Below are positions 44,127 to 56,738 of a stretch of 64,000 bases of DNA, piece by piece. The notes beneath the pieces are model-generated. The model saw only the letters and a list, made by a program, of their open reading frames with translations. It had not been told where the DNA came from and ran no database searches. Both the position numbers and the translations under genes were made by a program. Source of the stretch: Fomitopsis serialis (Eukaryota > Basidiomycota > Agaricomycetes > Polyporales > Fomitopsidaceae); assembly GCF_022376445.1 (NCBI RefSeq), contig NW_025955067.1, positions 62,001 through 126,000 on the forward strand. The letters are read 5' to 3'. Positions within the stretch are counted from its first letter, which is position 1. Each line of letters starts with the position of its first letter.

Positions 44127-45917
44127 TCAGTACTCCTTCTCGACCTTGCGCTCGACGCGCGCGCCGTCGGGGAGGACGACCTCGACGTACACGTCGTCGT
44201 ACGTCGTGTCGCGCGGCTCCGCTCGCGCCTGCGGTTCTCGCGCGCGAGCAGGACACGGATCGCCATCAGGAGCGCCATGCAGGTCGCGTAGCAGACGCCG
44301 ATGATCAGCCACGGGATGTGGTTCCTGCAAAGGCGTGTTGGTTCAGACCGGAAGGGAGGATGGTGGTGGGAGGCGGGGCTTACCGAGGCGTGTACTTCGC
44401 CTGCCACATGAACGGGCCCGCGGCGTTGCCGACGCAGTACGCGATGAGCATAATCGCATTCACGGTGACCTTCTTCGTGTGCCCCGCGGTGACGTTCGTG
44501 AGCCAGGAGAGCGCGAGCACGAACCTGTAACGCTGATACCTGACAACGCGAACATCAGTACAAGCTCATCTCCAGAGGACAAGCGAACATACCAGTCATC
44601 CATTGGCCGAAAAGAGTCCAACCTTGTTGCTCCACGGCAGCAGGTTGACGAGCATGATGCCCAGCATCGTCGGCATGAAATAGATCGTCCCGACATACGC
44701 ACGAGAGTTGGGCAGCCGCGCCGCGAGGTTCACGCCCGTGAAGATCGTCGCGATCTCCACAAACCCGTTGACCATCGCGAGGAGGGTCGTCTGCAGCGTC
44801 GTGAAGCCGAAGTTGGCGATAATGAGCTGCTGCTGGTTCGTGAGCGAGTTCGGCACGTTGTCGAACGCGGAGAAAGCCGCGAAGAGCCACGTCTTGGGGT
44901 CGGTCAGCGCCTCGATGAACTGCTCGCGCTTCCACCGCTTGTTCTCCACACCCGTCTGGTTCGCCTGCAGGCGCTGCACGGCGAGCACGCGTTCCTCAGG
45001 TGTGAGGAACCACGCCGTCGTGGGCGAGTCGGGGAACATCAGGAAGAAGCAGACGGAGGTGATAAGCGTCAGGATGCCGGTGATGATGACGAGCCATTGC
45101 CAGGGCTTGAAGTTGCCCGTCTTTATGTACAGCGACCCGAACGAGATGAAGCCGATCACAATTTGTGCTGTCGTGTCGTCGATCAGTCAATTTCGTCGAC
45201 GTGGGGGAAACAGGCGCACCAGTGCCATTCATCAGGACTAAACAACACGAACGATCGATCAGGTTCACATCGGGGTGAAGGTGGGGAAGATACGACACCA
45301 GTACCCAATCCTCAGCGTCTGCTCCTTACGCGTGTAGAACATGCTCGTGACGATCATGAAGCCGGCGGTGATGGACCCCTCGCATATGCCAAGGATGAAG
45401 CGGCAGGCAAACAAGCCACCAAAGTTCTTGCACGCAGCATGGCTGCAGAGCGCGACGCCCCACACGAAGATGTTCAAGCTACGAAAAGATGAGCAGCGGA
45501 GCACGAAGAGAAGCACCGTCATGACGCACCTCATCCACTTGCCCACCGGGAACCGCTGCAGCGCAAGGTTTTGTGGATACTCAAAGGCAAGGTAGGAGAG
45601 GTAAAAGATCGTTCCGAGCCAGTTGTACTCGTTCGTCGTGAGATGCGTCGACGTCTTGATCCCCAAGATGGCCGCGCTGCCCAGCGTGGTCTTGTCCATG
45701 AACTGGATCCAATAGAGGACGCACATGAGCGGCATGAGGTGCAGGTCGATTTTCCGCCGGAGACGACGCTCCTCCTCGGGCGTGATCTCGACATGCTTGC
45801 CAGCGACGAGGGCCGCGCCGTGTCGACCTGGTCGGTAACGAGCGCAACGTGGGACGTTGACTTCTTCTCGTCCTTCGAGTCGAGGGAGGCCTTCTCGAGG
45901 GTATCTTGTGCGCTCAT
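44127..45917 (-). CDS. MFS transporter, Dal5/allantoate-permease-like (frameshifts at both ends)
   Basis: Major facilitator of the fungal anion:cation symporter type, a multi-pass plasma-membrane carrier for small organic acids or related solutes. Exons on the minus strand: 45,530-45,917, 45,297-45,478, 45,220-45,237 (18 nt), 44,593-45,167, 44,384-44,532 and 44,127-44,325. Typical stretches are RRKIDLHLMPLMCVLYWIQF, DKTTLGSAAILGIK, NWLGTIFYLSYLAFEYPQNL, KNFGGLFACRFILGICEGSI, FMIVTSMFYTRKEQTLRIGY and HTKKVTVNAIMLIAYCVGNA. One base is missing near 45,815, between the start peptide and ALVAGKHVEI. Another is missing near 44,224, before AEPRDTTYDDVYVEV, and two more near 44,127 before DLTDIQNRDFRYV. 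Membrane regions are otherwise intact. Its position allows a role in cluster transport, but the family imports nutrients in other fungi, so this is uncertain. Confidence 0.85.
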
Positions 45918-47773
45918 GGTGGATTGGTTCGGAGCAGAGAGCCACGCAGTCGCTGGCAGCAGAAGCACCGCAGACGCTGGAGGAGCGCGTCCCGGCTTAT
46001 GTTGGTGAAGGCGACTCCAAGTCGATCAGAAAATGAGTCCGGCGGATGATAGCGCTGACCCCATGTGAACAGGCCATGATAAAGGATCTATCGTAGGTCA
46101 GGGTCCAGGTCGTCGGCACCGATACTGAGCGAGCCAAGTAGATAGGGAGAGCGATTATGACACCGCTATCTGCTATGGCAGAACTTAGTCCTTCCAGTAT
46201 ATATGCATGACAGTACACGAGATTGCTGCGACTCACCGCCAGGGGACGCTCGTCATGTGTAGTGCGTAGATAACAGCCAGGAATCTTCTTGGCATGGGTA
46301 TTGAGCGTGGATGGCTGAGCGTTGCGAGAGGAAACTACAGTGGACGCGAGCTCGATCGAGCGCGGATGGCGGGTGCAAAGAATTCCGTACGTGCATGTCA
46401 CCTGGTCCGTGAGAACATCCCGATGCTACCGGTGGTCGCGTCGTGGGCGCTTGTGTACGTTCTCTCTGGCAGCTGCAGCCCAAACGAGAGTATCTGAGTC
46501 TTTCTGGTCAGCACGGGATTACTGCAGCCGGTACGTACGGAGTCCGATGCTTCCGCGGTATAGCAGTGACGACTTGACACAACATGGGGGTTCGAGGTCA
46601 AGTGGGAACGTCGCGTCTTCACGACAGGCTGTTATATATACGGGTGCATCGAAATGACAGTTTTCATCTAAGTATCACAGAAGCATGGACTGCCGGAGCT
46701 GGGCTGTGAAGAGGAGGATCGGTGACGTCATTCGCATATGCCACCGCCAAGCTTTGTCTGTCTGGCCCCTGCAGTGTTCTGAAAATCTTGAAGACTTTCG
46801 GGACTCAAGTACCCAAGAGACAAGAAGATCGTCAAATTGAATGCGAGGCTCAGAGTGCTAGGGACCCGCAGTGCAGCTCTATAGCTCGACTTACTAACAT
46901 TTAGTGATTGCACGTCTTGTAGATCGATATCGAGTCCTGGCCAGGGGCACGTCAATCCTGGACAGCAGGCACGAGTTCCTCAAGCAGGTCGATGAGGTGG
47001 TAAGAAACATTCGTCGGCACATACATCAGCTGCTCACTGTTACATATGATCAGGCTCCGCGATACGTGAGGTCGCCGCGTCCTCGAAGTCGGTTCAATCA
47101 CTGACTCGTTCTCCCAGCTATTCGACCTGAACCTCAGTGATCTTGCTTCGCACTGTTGCATTGTATGTAAGTTGTTACTTTCGCCAATAAGTGCGACCTT
47201 GCAGCTCATCCCTGGGAATCTCTCAGCCCCAATCGCTCAAGAGGTTGGTCACTGGGTGAGTTGTCAGGTACCCAAACCTACAGGCTGTAATGCCCGACAG
47301 AACTATCCCGCTTCAGTGACCTGGCGTCTTCCCCCGATTCATTGTTCCACACATGTCATGACCCATATCACTCGCTCTCAGGACTCGGCGGGAGGCCATC
47401 GCTCCCAATGCGGCAGATGTATCTCTCCCGCACACCTCTCGTGAGATTCGTCCAGAAGAAATGGCGATACGAGTGCCTACTATTGATGGTCCCGTGGCCT
47501 GTATCTCAGGCTGAACGACGCATCGGTATATCGGGAGCCATCGGGACTCTTCAGGCAGCCGATGGAGGCGCATTACTTCCGATCAATGGGAGGCAAGAAG
47601 ATTGAACTCTCGCGACCTGTGCGGTCATCCCTGGAGCTGAGCTCCATACTGAGGACGTTGAGGACACCCGACGTACATAAGGTGTGAGTCTTCAGCGGTC
47701 CCGTCCAAGGAGCACGAAACCGACCGCTCTTGCCATGTTTCTAGATGTTCTCCCGTCGCATCCGCAGAACGCG
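45918..47773. other. Intergenic, nothing recognised
   Basis: Nearly 1.9 kb between the divergent MFS and P450-11 genes. A plus-strand stretch at 46,904-47,060 (RHEFLKQVDEVVRNIRRHIH) looks protein-like in composition but has no identifiable family or complete frame. Confidence 0.45.
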
Positions 47774-50052
47774 ATGGAGCAACTCGCAGGCCTCGCACTT
47801 GCCTTTCTCCTGATCTCCCTCCTCCTTTGGTCGCGCAAACGTAGAGCCCTCCGCCTTCCTCCAGGCCCTCCGCGACTCCCGATATTAGGCAACTTACACC
47901 AGATCTCAGACAGTATCAGCACGAGACGTTCACAGAATGGGCGAGAAAATGCGGTACGACTCTATCCCAACGAAGCACTGCTTACATGGTACTGACTTGA
48001 TACACGTTTCAGGTGACGTCGTGTACGCCCGGCTTCTCACAAAAGATGTCCTCATCATCAACTCTGCCGCTGCCGCACGGGCGCTCATGGAGAAGCGCGG
48101 CGCAAAGTACTCTGGCCGACCTCCCTGCACGTACCTCAACGACCTGTGAGTCTGAAAACGACCAGAATCAGACACGTCTTTGGAGCCTGTTATCTGATAT
48201 ATGTGCTACAGAAGTGGATTCAGCTGGAACATTGGGTTTATGCAGTACGACGACCGCTGGAGGCGCCATCGCAGATGGTTCCAGAATGGGTTCCAGGTGA
48301 AGAAACGGCTCGACAGCTACGTGCCCATCCAGCAGCGCGAGACGCGTCGATTCCTCGTGGACCTGCTCCGAGAGCCCGACGCGTTCATGGATCACTTCAA
48401 GCGGTGCGTCGTGCTTGCATCCCTACGGAGACGAACCTGCTTAGTGCTATTCCGCGCACTCTAGCCTCGCTGCTGCAATTATGCTCGAGGTCGGGTACGG
48501 CCACACGGTGACGTCCGTTGGTGATGCGCACGTCCGCAAGGTAGACGCTGCAGTGGGGGGTATCTTCGAGGCGGGCAACCCCGGCTCGATGCTCGTCGAC
48601 TTCTTCCCCGTCCGTGAGTTCTTCGTTCTGAACACAAAGTATGGGCGACACTGACGAGGGCCGCGCTGACCCGTGCGCCAGTGAAGTGGATACCCGCATG
48701 GATGCCAGGTGCGAGCTGGAAGCGGACCGCGGACCGCCTCCGCCCCGCTATCGACTCGATGAACCTCGATCCGTTCAGGGCAATCATGGAGGCGACGGTG
48801 CGGATCCGTCTCCTGGTCTTTCCACACCGTTCACATTACCGTATACGCAGACTGCAGGCACGGCGAAGCCGTCGTTCGCCACAGCAATTCTGGAAGAGGC
48901 TCCAACAGACGAACCACTCTTGGCGGCGGAAGAGAGAGAGATGAGTGGCGCGGTGGGTACTGTCTATACAGGCGAGTCGCGGACTTCCCTTCTCGTCCTA
49001 CTATCCTGACATGGCCTGCTTAGCGGGAACGGAAACGGTGCGTACAATTCTTGTCTTACAAGGCGCATATACAGAGCGTGTATGGTTCCCAGACAGTCAG
49101 CGTGCTCTCCCTGTTTGTGTTCGCCATGGTCCGCCATCCCGAAGTATACACGACAGCACAAGCAGAGATGGATCGTATCGTCGGACGTGAGAGGCTGCCT
49201 CAGTTTGACGACCGACAGGAGCTTCCGTACCTCGAGTGCGTGCTGAAAGAGGTGTATAGGTGAGCACTCTTCGAGTCGACCCTTGTATGCGGTCCAAAAT
49301 TTGCGACTCGGATTGGGTGTGGTCATTCATACTCAATGCTAATGGAACATACGAACAGATGGGGCGTGCCTATCCCTCTGAGCAAGTCTATTTAGCATGC
49401 CGATCCATGAGGAGGCGGACTGATGGGGGCATCACGCACAGGCATCACGCACCAATTGACTGAAGACGACAACTACAATGGATACGACATGCCTCGCGGA
49501 GCGACAGTCATACCAAATCTCTGGTATCCCGCCTCGAGTCATCGTATTGGATGTGATTGTCTCATTCTGTAATCTGTACAGGGCTATGTTGCACGACGAA
49601 ACGATATACGAGGACCCAGACGACTTCAAGCCTGAGCGTTTCCTCAATATCGAGCCCGCGCTCGCAGAATTACGTGACCCCCGCAAGATCGTGTTTGGGC
49701 ATGGACGACGGTACACTATCCCATGAGCTCAATCTCACCACATGAGTTCACGGTGTTTGTCTTCTAGAATATGTCCGGGACGCTTTCTGGGAGACAGCAG
49801 CATCTGGCTCGTCATCGCCAACATGATAGCCACCTTTGACCTTGCCAAGGCACGCGACTCAGCGGGGCGGGATATCACGCCCACAACGGATTTCGTATCT
49901 GGATTCGTCAGGTCGGTTTGGGTGTTCGCATGCAATACAATTGACATACATGTCTCGCCAGACACCCGAAGCATTTCGTCTGTGACATCCGACCCCGATC
50001 GGAGAGGAGTGCGGAGCTGATCTCACGGAGCTTCCAAGAGGGCGATGAATGA
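47774..50052 (+). CDS. P450-11, cytochrome P450 monooxygenase (exon-1 frameshift)
   Basis: All 13 exons are present. Exon 1 (47,774-47,953) gives [20 protein letters not shown] and [18 protein letters not shown]. Then [77 protein letters not shown], a 14-nt exon at 49,024-49,037 (AGTET), EVYR of Exx[10 protein letters not shown] with FGHGRR, and [11 protein letters not shown]. It ends [14 protein letters not shown]...FQEGDE, stop 50,050-50,052. One base is missing near 47,908-47,914: P450-6 reads [17 protein letters not shown] where this copy shifts frame and returns at the splice site. Two donors appear to be GC rather than GT (ACAG|GCGAGT near 48,970 and CTGA|GCAAGT near 49,380). It is the closest intact relative of dead P450-6. 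Confidence 0.87.
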
Positions 50053-50865
50053 GGTTCCAAGGAAACGATGCACGGCGCCTGCTTCGTAGACACAGCCTAT
50101 AAACACCGGTCCACCATATGTATGAGAGGTACGAGCCACGCTGCCGTTTTCGTAAGCATCAGCTGTTGGATCATGTGGTTTGGGCGTGTCCCCAATCTAT
50201 ATGTATTTGATCTCCCAGGCTGACCTTCGGACAGGGAAATGATGACTTATGTACGATTGTAGAAATCCCTGAAGACGAGGACGCGCGTCAAGTCGAGAGC
50301 AGCGGGGACTTCTGGTATATCGAGTATACCCCGTTCGAACGCGTGAAGACCTGCTACGTACATGCGAACTATGTAGCTACTCCGATCACGTGCAGTAGGC
50401 GCTACACCCCATATTCCGTCAACGATAGGCTTCTAGTGCGGCTCTCAGTCCGGACCAACCTATGAGACCAAGCACAAGGTCGGGTCGACGTGTGTTGCTC
50501 CATAGCCGCGATGCCGTGGGGCAACTGCTTTGAGAGGTATGTACGTACACCAATAACTTAATCGAAGCATATATACACACTTCTGACTGGCCTAAGTGCC
50601 TGGCAAGGTCAGGCGGATTAGCGGGCGAGCTTACAACATTTCCAACGCCGTCATAATCTCCGATGTATGATTAACAAGGTTCTGAAATGGACCTCACTCC
50701 GGTAATCATCTCCCAAGGGATCACTGCTCTATTTGGCGAATTGCGCTTGAGTGGGAGTCTAAAGATATACTATCGCCACAAGCTGAAAAGGGGCACGCAG
50801 GGAGGCCTAGTGCACGTATCAACGCTGATCCCAGCTGCTGCACCGGCTCCAACATCTCTTCAACT
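50053..50865. other. Intergenic, nothing recognised
   Basis: About 0.8 kb, presumed promoter of P450-12. Nothing identified. Confidence 0.5.
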
Positions 50866-53087
50866 ATGACTCTATCACTCGGCATCCAAGCTGCGTTCGC
50901 AGTTTTCGTCGCCCTCGCCTACTATGGACTACATTGGCGAAATTGCGTCGTCGTCTGCCACCTGGGCCTCGTCCATTTCCTATCCTGGGAAATATTCCGC
51001 AGATGACTCTCGAGTTCCCGGAGAAGAGATTTGCGCAATGGGGGAAGGAGTATGGTACGAGCGTCCGAGTGCTTACATCGTGGGGTCGCGGCTGACTGTA
51101 CTGCACTAGGGGACATGATTTTCTTGAAGATGTTCAACACGCCTGTCTTGGTTATCAATTCTGCGCACGCTGCACGAGATCTGCTGGACAAACGGAGCGT
51201 AATATACTCGGATAGGCCGTATTCAGTCATGATGACAGACTTGTGAGTGTATCAAGTGTCGCCGGGCCCGGACTCCTTGTATGAATGACTTCCGATGTCG
51301 TAGGTTGGGATGGGAGCACGATTTCGGATTACTACCATACAATGAGGAGTTTCGCAAGCATCGACGATGGATGCATATGCCTTTCTTTTCCAGGTCTTGC
51401 CTCGCCGCGTTTGCCGACATGCAGACGCGCGAGGTGATTGCTTTACTAATGGGATTTCTGAACGATCCGGAGGGCTTTGGGGCCCATTTCAAACGGTGAG
51501 GTTCCGATGTTCTTTGAGTTACCAAGCCTTTCACCAAGCCTTTCTCATCTCATAAAAAACGACTTAGGTACTCTGCCTCCTTTATGTTCCGATATCTTTA
51601 CGGGCACACAGTAATATCTCCTGACGACGAGAATCTGCACGTCATCGAGAAGGCAGTAGAGGGGACGATGAACTGCTCGGCTCCTGGAACAGTCCCTGTG
51701 GACTTCATCCCGTCTCGTGAGTGTGCTTTAGTGCTGATCGTTTCGTCCCTTCATTCGCAGCTCCTGATATCGTATTCTGTCAGTGAGATATCTCCCGACC
51801 TGGTTACCGGGTGTAGGCTTCAAGCAAAAAGCCGTGTGGGTCAGGACAGCCGTGAGGGATGCCGCGCAACGGACCTACAACTTGGCAGAGAGCAAGCTGG
51901 TAAGCATTCGCGAGATTTTATGATTCTGCGTGTCTCATCAAACCAAACAATCGAAGACCAAAGACAACATTGAAACCCCCGTGATATCGTCATTGATCAA
52001 GGAATTCACATCTAAGGGAACTCTGGAGACGGAAAAGCCAGAGATCATGATGTTTGGACTCACGTTGTACGCAGGTGGGTCGCATCTGAACAACTCGACT
52101 AGAACCCGCTCTATCGTCGCTGATGCAATTCTTATACAGCCGGCACAGATACGGTAGCGCTCGTCACATGCCAGACTACATCAACTCATTTCCTGATTAG
52201 ACGCATACCGTGCTCATGGCCTTCCTGCTTGCTATGATCATGTATCCGGATGTCTGCGTGAAGGCGCAAGAAGAGATGGCCAGTGTGGTCGGTAGCGCAA
52301 GGCTTCCGACTGTCAACGATAGGGATGCACTACCGTACCTTGAATGCATCCTCAAGGAGACGTACCGGTACGTGACGGTTGACATCATTGACTAGTAGTG
52401 CATCAACTCACTGCGGCAACATAGGTTCTCCTGCCCTGCACCATTAGGTACTTGTGTTCTGTGCCTCACCGACTAGGTGCCATCGAACTGATTCCTCAGG
52501 TGTGCCTCATGCATTGCGCGAGGACGACGAGTATCGTGGGTGCTGGATACCGAAGGGGACAATGATCATTCCAAACCTATGGTCAACGTGGTTGAAACAT
52601 TTCTAGCATTACTCGTTGACAAGGTGCTGTTTAGGTTTATGCTGCATGATGCCGACGCCTATCCCGACCCGGAGGCGTTCTGTCCAGACCGTTTCAATGG
52701 GCTATATGAGAATCAAGAAGATCCACGAAACATCGTCTTCGGTTTTGGTCGGCGGTAATTGACGCCTTTGATTCTGTTGTTTAATGAACTAATCTCGCTG
52801 CTCTTAGTATATGCCCTGGTCGCCGTTTCGCAGAAATCGGAATTTGGCAGGCGATGGCCAACATCGTAGCAACATTCGATCTCGGCAAGGCTCGTGATGC
52901 AATGGGCAATGAGATCACGCCGTCGGGGACCTTCTCATCCGGTCTCATTAAGTACGATGCGTTTCCTATCGGAGGAACTGCTAAGCTGATGTATTCACTC
53001 AGTCACCCTCATCAGTTTGAATGCACCATCAGGCCACGATCTCAGCAAGCCATCGAACTCATAACCGATGCAAACATGAAGTGGTAG
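50866..53087 (+). CDS. P450-12, cytochrome P450 monooxygenase (beta group, exon-1 frameshift)
   Basis: Paralogue of P450-2 and P450-5 on the opposite strand. Exon 1 (50,866-51,054) starts MTLSLGIQAAFAVFVALAYY. In CGAAATTG at 50,938-50,945 one base is missing relative to the [21 protein letters not shown] reading, so the frame breaks just before the proline hinge. Later exons are clean: [66 protein letters not shown], a 14-nt exon at 52,140-52,153 (AGTDT), ETYR of ExxR (about 52,370), CPDRFNG with FGFGRR (to 52,756), and [11 protein letters not shown] (about 52,810). The last intron (about 52,950-53,004) is followed by HPHQFECTIRPRS...NMKW. It converges on P450-13 with 223 bp between stops, repeating the P450-4/P450-5 layout in inverted orientation. 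Confidence 0.89.
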
Positions 53088-53310
53088 GGTCGAGACAGCA
53101 TTAACCACGAGTAAGGATGTTGTGTTACGATGTTTCAGCATATCCGCAACGGTCCGTGCAATGGGACATAATGGCATTTACTTTGAGACGGATAGTACGA
53201 TGCACGCGTAATGTGAACAGCAGCGACATAACTGACAACGACATACTATTAGTATTTCAAGAAAAGACGGGACATTCTACCTGCGCACAAGATCACAGAA
53301 GAGGGCTCAT

Positions 53311-55586
53311 TCACGGTGTTACCGATGTTGTAAGACTGGCTATCAGACTCGTAGCCACCGCGCGCGGCTTTATAGAGCATTCGAAGTGCTCTACGTGGCT
53401 GGGTCCCCGTAAGCACTTGACCTCAGTCGTTCAAGATGCATCACTGCGTACCGAACTGCCCCGGGAATGAAGGACTGCGAGGGAGTTATTTCTTCGCCTA
53501 ATGCAGTACGGGCCTTTTCAACATCCAAGGTGGCGACGATAGCAGCCATGGATAGCCAAATACTCGTATCAGCGAATCGGCGGCCAGGGCAAATCCTGCA
53601 AGGGGGAGTGGTATCAGGACTTCATCGTATTCTGTACGAGTCGACGTCTCGGACATACCGCCTGCCATAACCAAAAATGATGTTACGAGGACACATGTCC
53701 TCCATTTCTTCTTCAGATAGGCCCCAGAAGCGCTCTGGCCGGAACACCTCCGGTTCTGGATAGAGCTCTGCATCCCGAGTCATGAACCTGGTGTCCCAGA
53801 GAAGTCAGGGGCCGTATCACTCGTATACTATATTGTTGCGTACTGACCACATGTTAGGTATTATTATGCAACCCTTTGGGATTTTGTAACCCCGGTACTC
53901 GTCTTCTTCACTTAGCGCATGCGGGATACCTACCAAATTCCTTCAATACATATCACTCACGCGTGACATGATAGGCACCTAATGGCCCAGGGCAATGCCA
54001 ACTATCGGCATAGTTAGATAATGTAGTAGCCGACATCATTACACACACGACGTACCGGTATACCTCTCTCAGCATGCAGTCTAGATACGGCAGCGAGTTC
54101 CTGTCGCAAAGGTCTGGTATGCGATCATTGCCCACGACACGATCAATTTCGTCTTGAGCTTTGCGTAAAGCTTCGGGATATAGAACGATGGCTAAGATGA
54201 GCGCATGCAACACCTGTGTCTGTCATGATGTGGTGTTGTGTCAGCCAGACATTATTCAGATATCAGCGGACGAACTGTTTCAACCCCACCTTAAAGTCAT
54301 ACGACTGTCAGTCGAATTTTGACCATATGATCCCAAATACACGTACCAACATAACTGATGGCTCCGATACTCATGATATCCTGTCGTTCAGTGGCTAGCG
54401 TGCCCTTCGATGTATACTCTTCTATAAGAGATTTCACGAGTGAAGGCTTGTCTTCGCCTGCAGCCTAGATGAACAGAAGTCACTAGTGTGATCAATCGCT
54501 CGCCATACTTGCAAGATAGCCCAGATGGCACTACGAGCGCACCATGAGTCTCTCAACTAGCTCGTATGGGTTGATGTGTGCCATGTGAATAGCGACATTT
54601 GCCTTGGCTGCCTTCCTCTTGAAGTCTGCACCGGGAAGCCACGTTGGAACCCATCGCACTGTCGGCAAATGTTCCACACACGTAAATCAACATTGTCTCA
54701 CTGGTAACAGGACACCATGATTCGGGGCACTCACAGAAAGGCAGGAAGTCTACAATTGCAGCACCTGGGGTTGCGATCTCCGAAGTTCCTTGGCTAGCCG
54801 TCTCAACATAAATGAGGTTCTCGTCATCATCGGAAGTGACAGTATGTCCATAAAGCCCTTCCAGCATGAGCGAGGACGAAAACCTGATCAAATATACAGC
54901 TCAGGTCCAGTCGCTGTTACTATTGTGACACCTACCGATGGAGGTGAGCGGCATAATCCTCCGGTCTCCGCGCGAGTCCCACAAGAAGCACTCGGACGGC
55001 TCTGGCCTGAACCGCAGTGAACTGATTAAGCGAGCTACTAGCGAAGAATGTTGAATGTATCCATCGCCGTTGTTTCTTATGTCGTTCACCCATGTTCATG
55101 AACGGCAGAGCATCTCTCCATCCTAGCCTGTGAATGCAAGAACACTCAGGATTTTTTCGCTCTAAATGTAAGCAGTACCACTCACAGCTCGGACATAAGT
55201 ATTGACGGAGGCCTGTCTGAATACTTTCCACTCCGTTTTACTAAAAGCTCTCGCACAGCTGTCCTAGAGTTCACAATCAGAGTTGGCCTTGAGAACATCC
55301 GGACGAAGATGACGTCTCCTGTGCAAGACATGTTGAGCATTCAGGACCGGGACCTGTGTGCTATCATTGAACTTTGCACACCGTATAGTTTACTCCACTG
55401 CGCAAATGTTTTCTCTGGGCTTTCTATCGAGACCTGGTGAGCATTGCCGATGATCGGAAGAGGACGAGGTCCAGGAGGTAGACCGTGCGATCGGTTGAAT
55501 CGGTTAAAGATCAGGACACAGCAGCAGACAGCGGAAAAGACGAGACAGGCGAGAGCCTGTTGAGGTGCACTGATGAACAGAAACAT
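53311..55586 (-). CDS. P450-13, cytochrome P450 monooxygenase (gamma group)
   Basis: Apparently intact. The start at 55,586 gives [20 protein letters not shown], an anchor, and [19 protein letters not shown]. Then [72 protein letters not shown], a 14-nt exon at 54,276-54,289 (GGVET), EVYR of ExxR (about 54,060), FRPERFWG with FGYGRR (53,665-53,780) and [11 protein letters not shown] (about 53,590). The last exon reads [13 protein letters not shown]...TTSVTP with stop at 53,311-53,313. It is related to P450-4 and P450-14. Its upstream DNA carries a 17-bp inverted repeat. Confidence 0.91.
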
Positions 55587-56738
55587 GATTAGTCGGACGA
55601 TAGGAGTATACGAACCAGCATTTGTACCTCACGAAGACGCTGACCATGGCCAGCGATCCTAATCTGGTGCGATGGCCTACTTTTGAGAGCCTGAGACCAA
55701 TGCCGCCGCGCCGTTGAGCCAGACCTACAGGTCTGACGTTGGTCGTATTACAGGACCGATATTGACAGCTATTTGCATAACGCGCGGTCAATGACCACGA
55801 CGGAGGCTGGCACTGGCTCTCAAGCTAAGCGTCGTTTTGGGAGTTTGTCTGCATGTACGGCACCCAGGGGGTGTCTATCGTTATGCAAATAGCTGGAACC
55901 TTGAACGTTTGAACCTTGAGCTTGAGACACTGCTCCGCTATCGTTGTCCGAGTCCATATACCGTTACGTAAGTATTACGCATTTACGGCCTGAAAACGGC
56001 ATCAGCGTACGGTCGGTGACTCGGAGCATGGCAGTAAATGAATGTTTGTGTCACCCACGCTGCTCGCACGGCTCACAAATGCACGTCGAGGGTTGCGGTT
56101 TGCTCCTTGTACTTACATCATAAGACCCTTGGAGCACTGCAATCGCGGAACACATCTCGAAGCGCGTCGAAAAGGCTGGTGTGCCCTGAGAGAGTTTCAG
56201 GGAACGGGGACACCACATTGTAATTTGTACCAAATCATGGGCAAGCATCGCCTGAATCACGATTTCCGGTTCCTCTCTCGTTTGACCAGTGGGACCACCG
56301 CCACAAGCCGCGAGACCAAGCTCGGCAGACACACCGTATAAGAATGCCAGATACCGTGCTTGAACAGGGAGCAGATGACAACTCATACCGTCAACTCATG
56401 CAGAGACTTTGCGCCCGAGCGGTGATAGTGGTACTAAACGGCATATTCACGACTGCGAGAGGTAATGGTATCCCCGAGCTCCCTACTATTGATGAGGTCA
56501 GTTATCACCGCACTAGCAGCACATGCGTGCGCGATCCGTATTGGGCGCCTCGGTCCGTCTCATGTAAGTATCGTATATGCAGAATATGCAGAAAAGGGCA
56601 GTGCGTCAGCGAAGTTACCTATCCAGGAGCACTCCAGAAGCACAACCGTCACTACCAGCCATTTGAATTACTATGAGTATAACATTTCTGGACAGACTCA
56701 CGGTTAACAGGTCCGTCGGTCCCACCGAATAGCAGAGC
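55587..56738. other. Intergenic between P450-13 and P450-14
   Basis: No convincing gene. A plus-strand stretch at 56,130-56,190 faintly matches the small reading at 43,303-43,423 and ends in a stop. The inverted repeat at 55,766-55,895 is listed separately. Confidence 0.5.
55766..55895. repeat. 17-bp perfect inverted repeat
   Basis: CAGCTATTTGCATAACG at 55,766-55,782 and its exact reverse complement at 55,879-55,895, with 96 bp between, 180-310 bp upstream of the P450-13 start. It could be paired binding sites for a regulator or the ends of a small foldback element. ATTTGCAT resembles an octamer by chance only. Confidence 0.9.

Noticed and set aside
46904..47104. Plus ORF with RHEFLKQVDEVVRNIRRHIH as an ATPase or helicase fragment
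   Set aside because: No motif supports either family; left as unrecognised.
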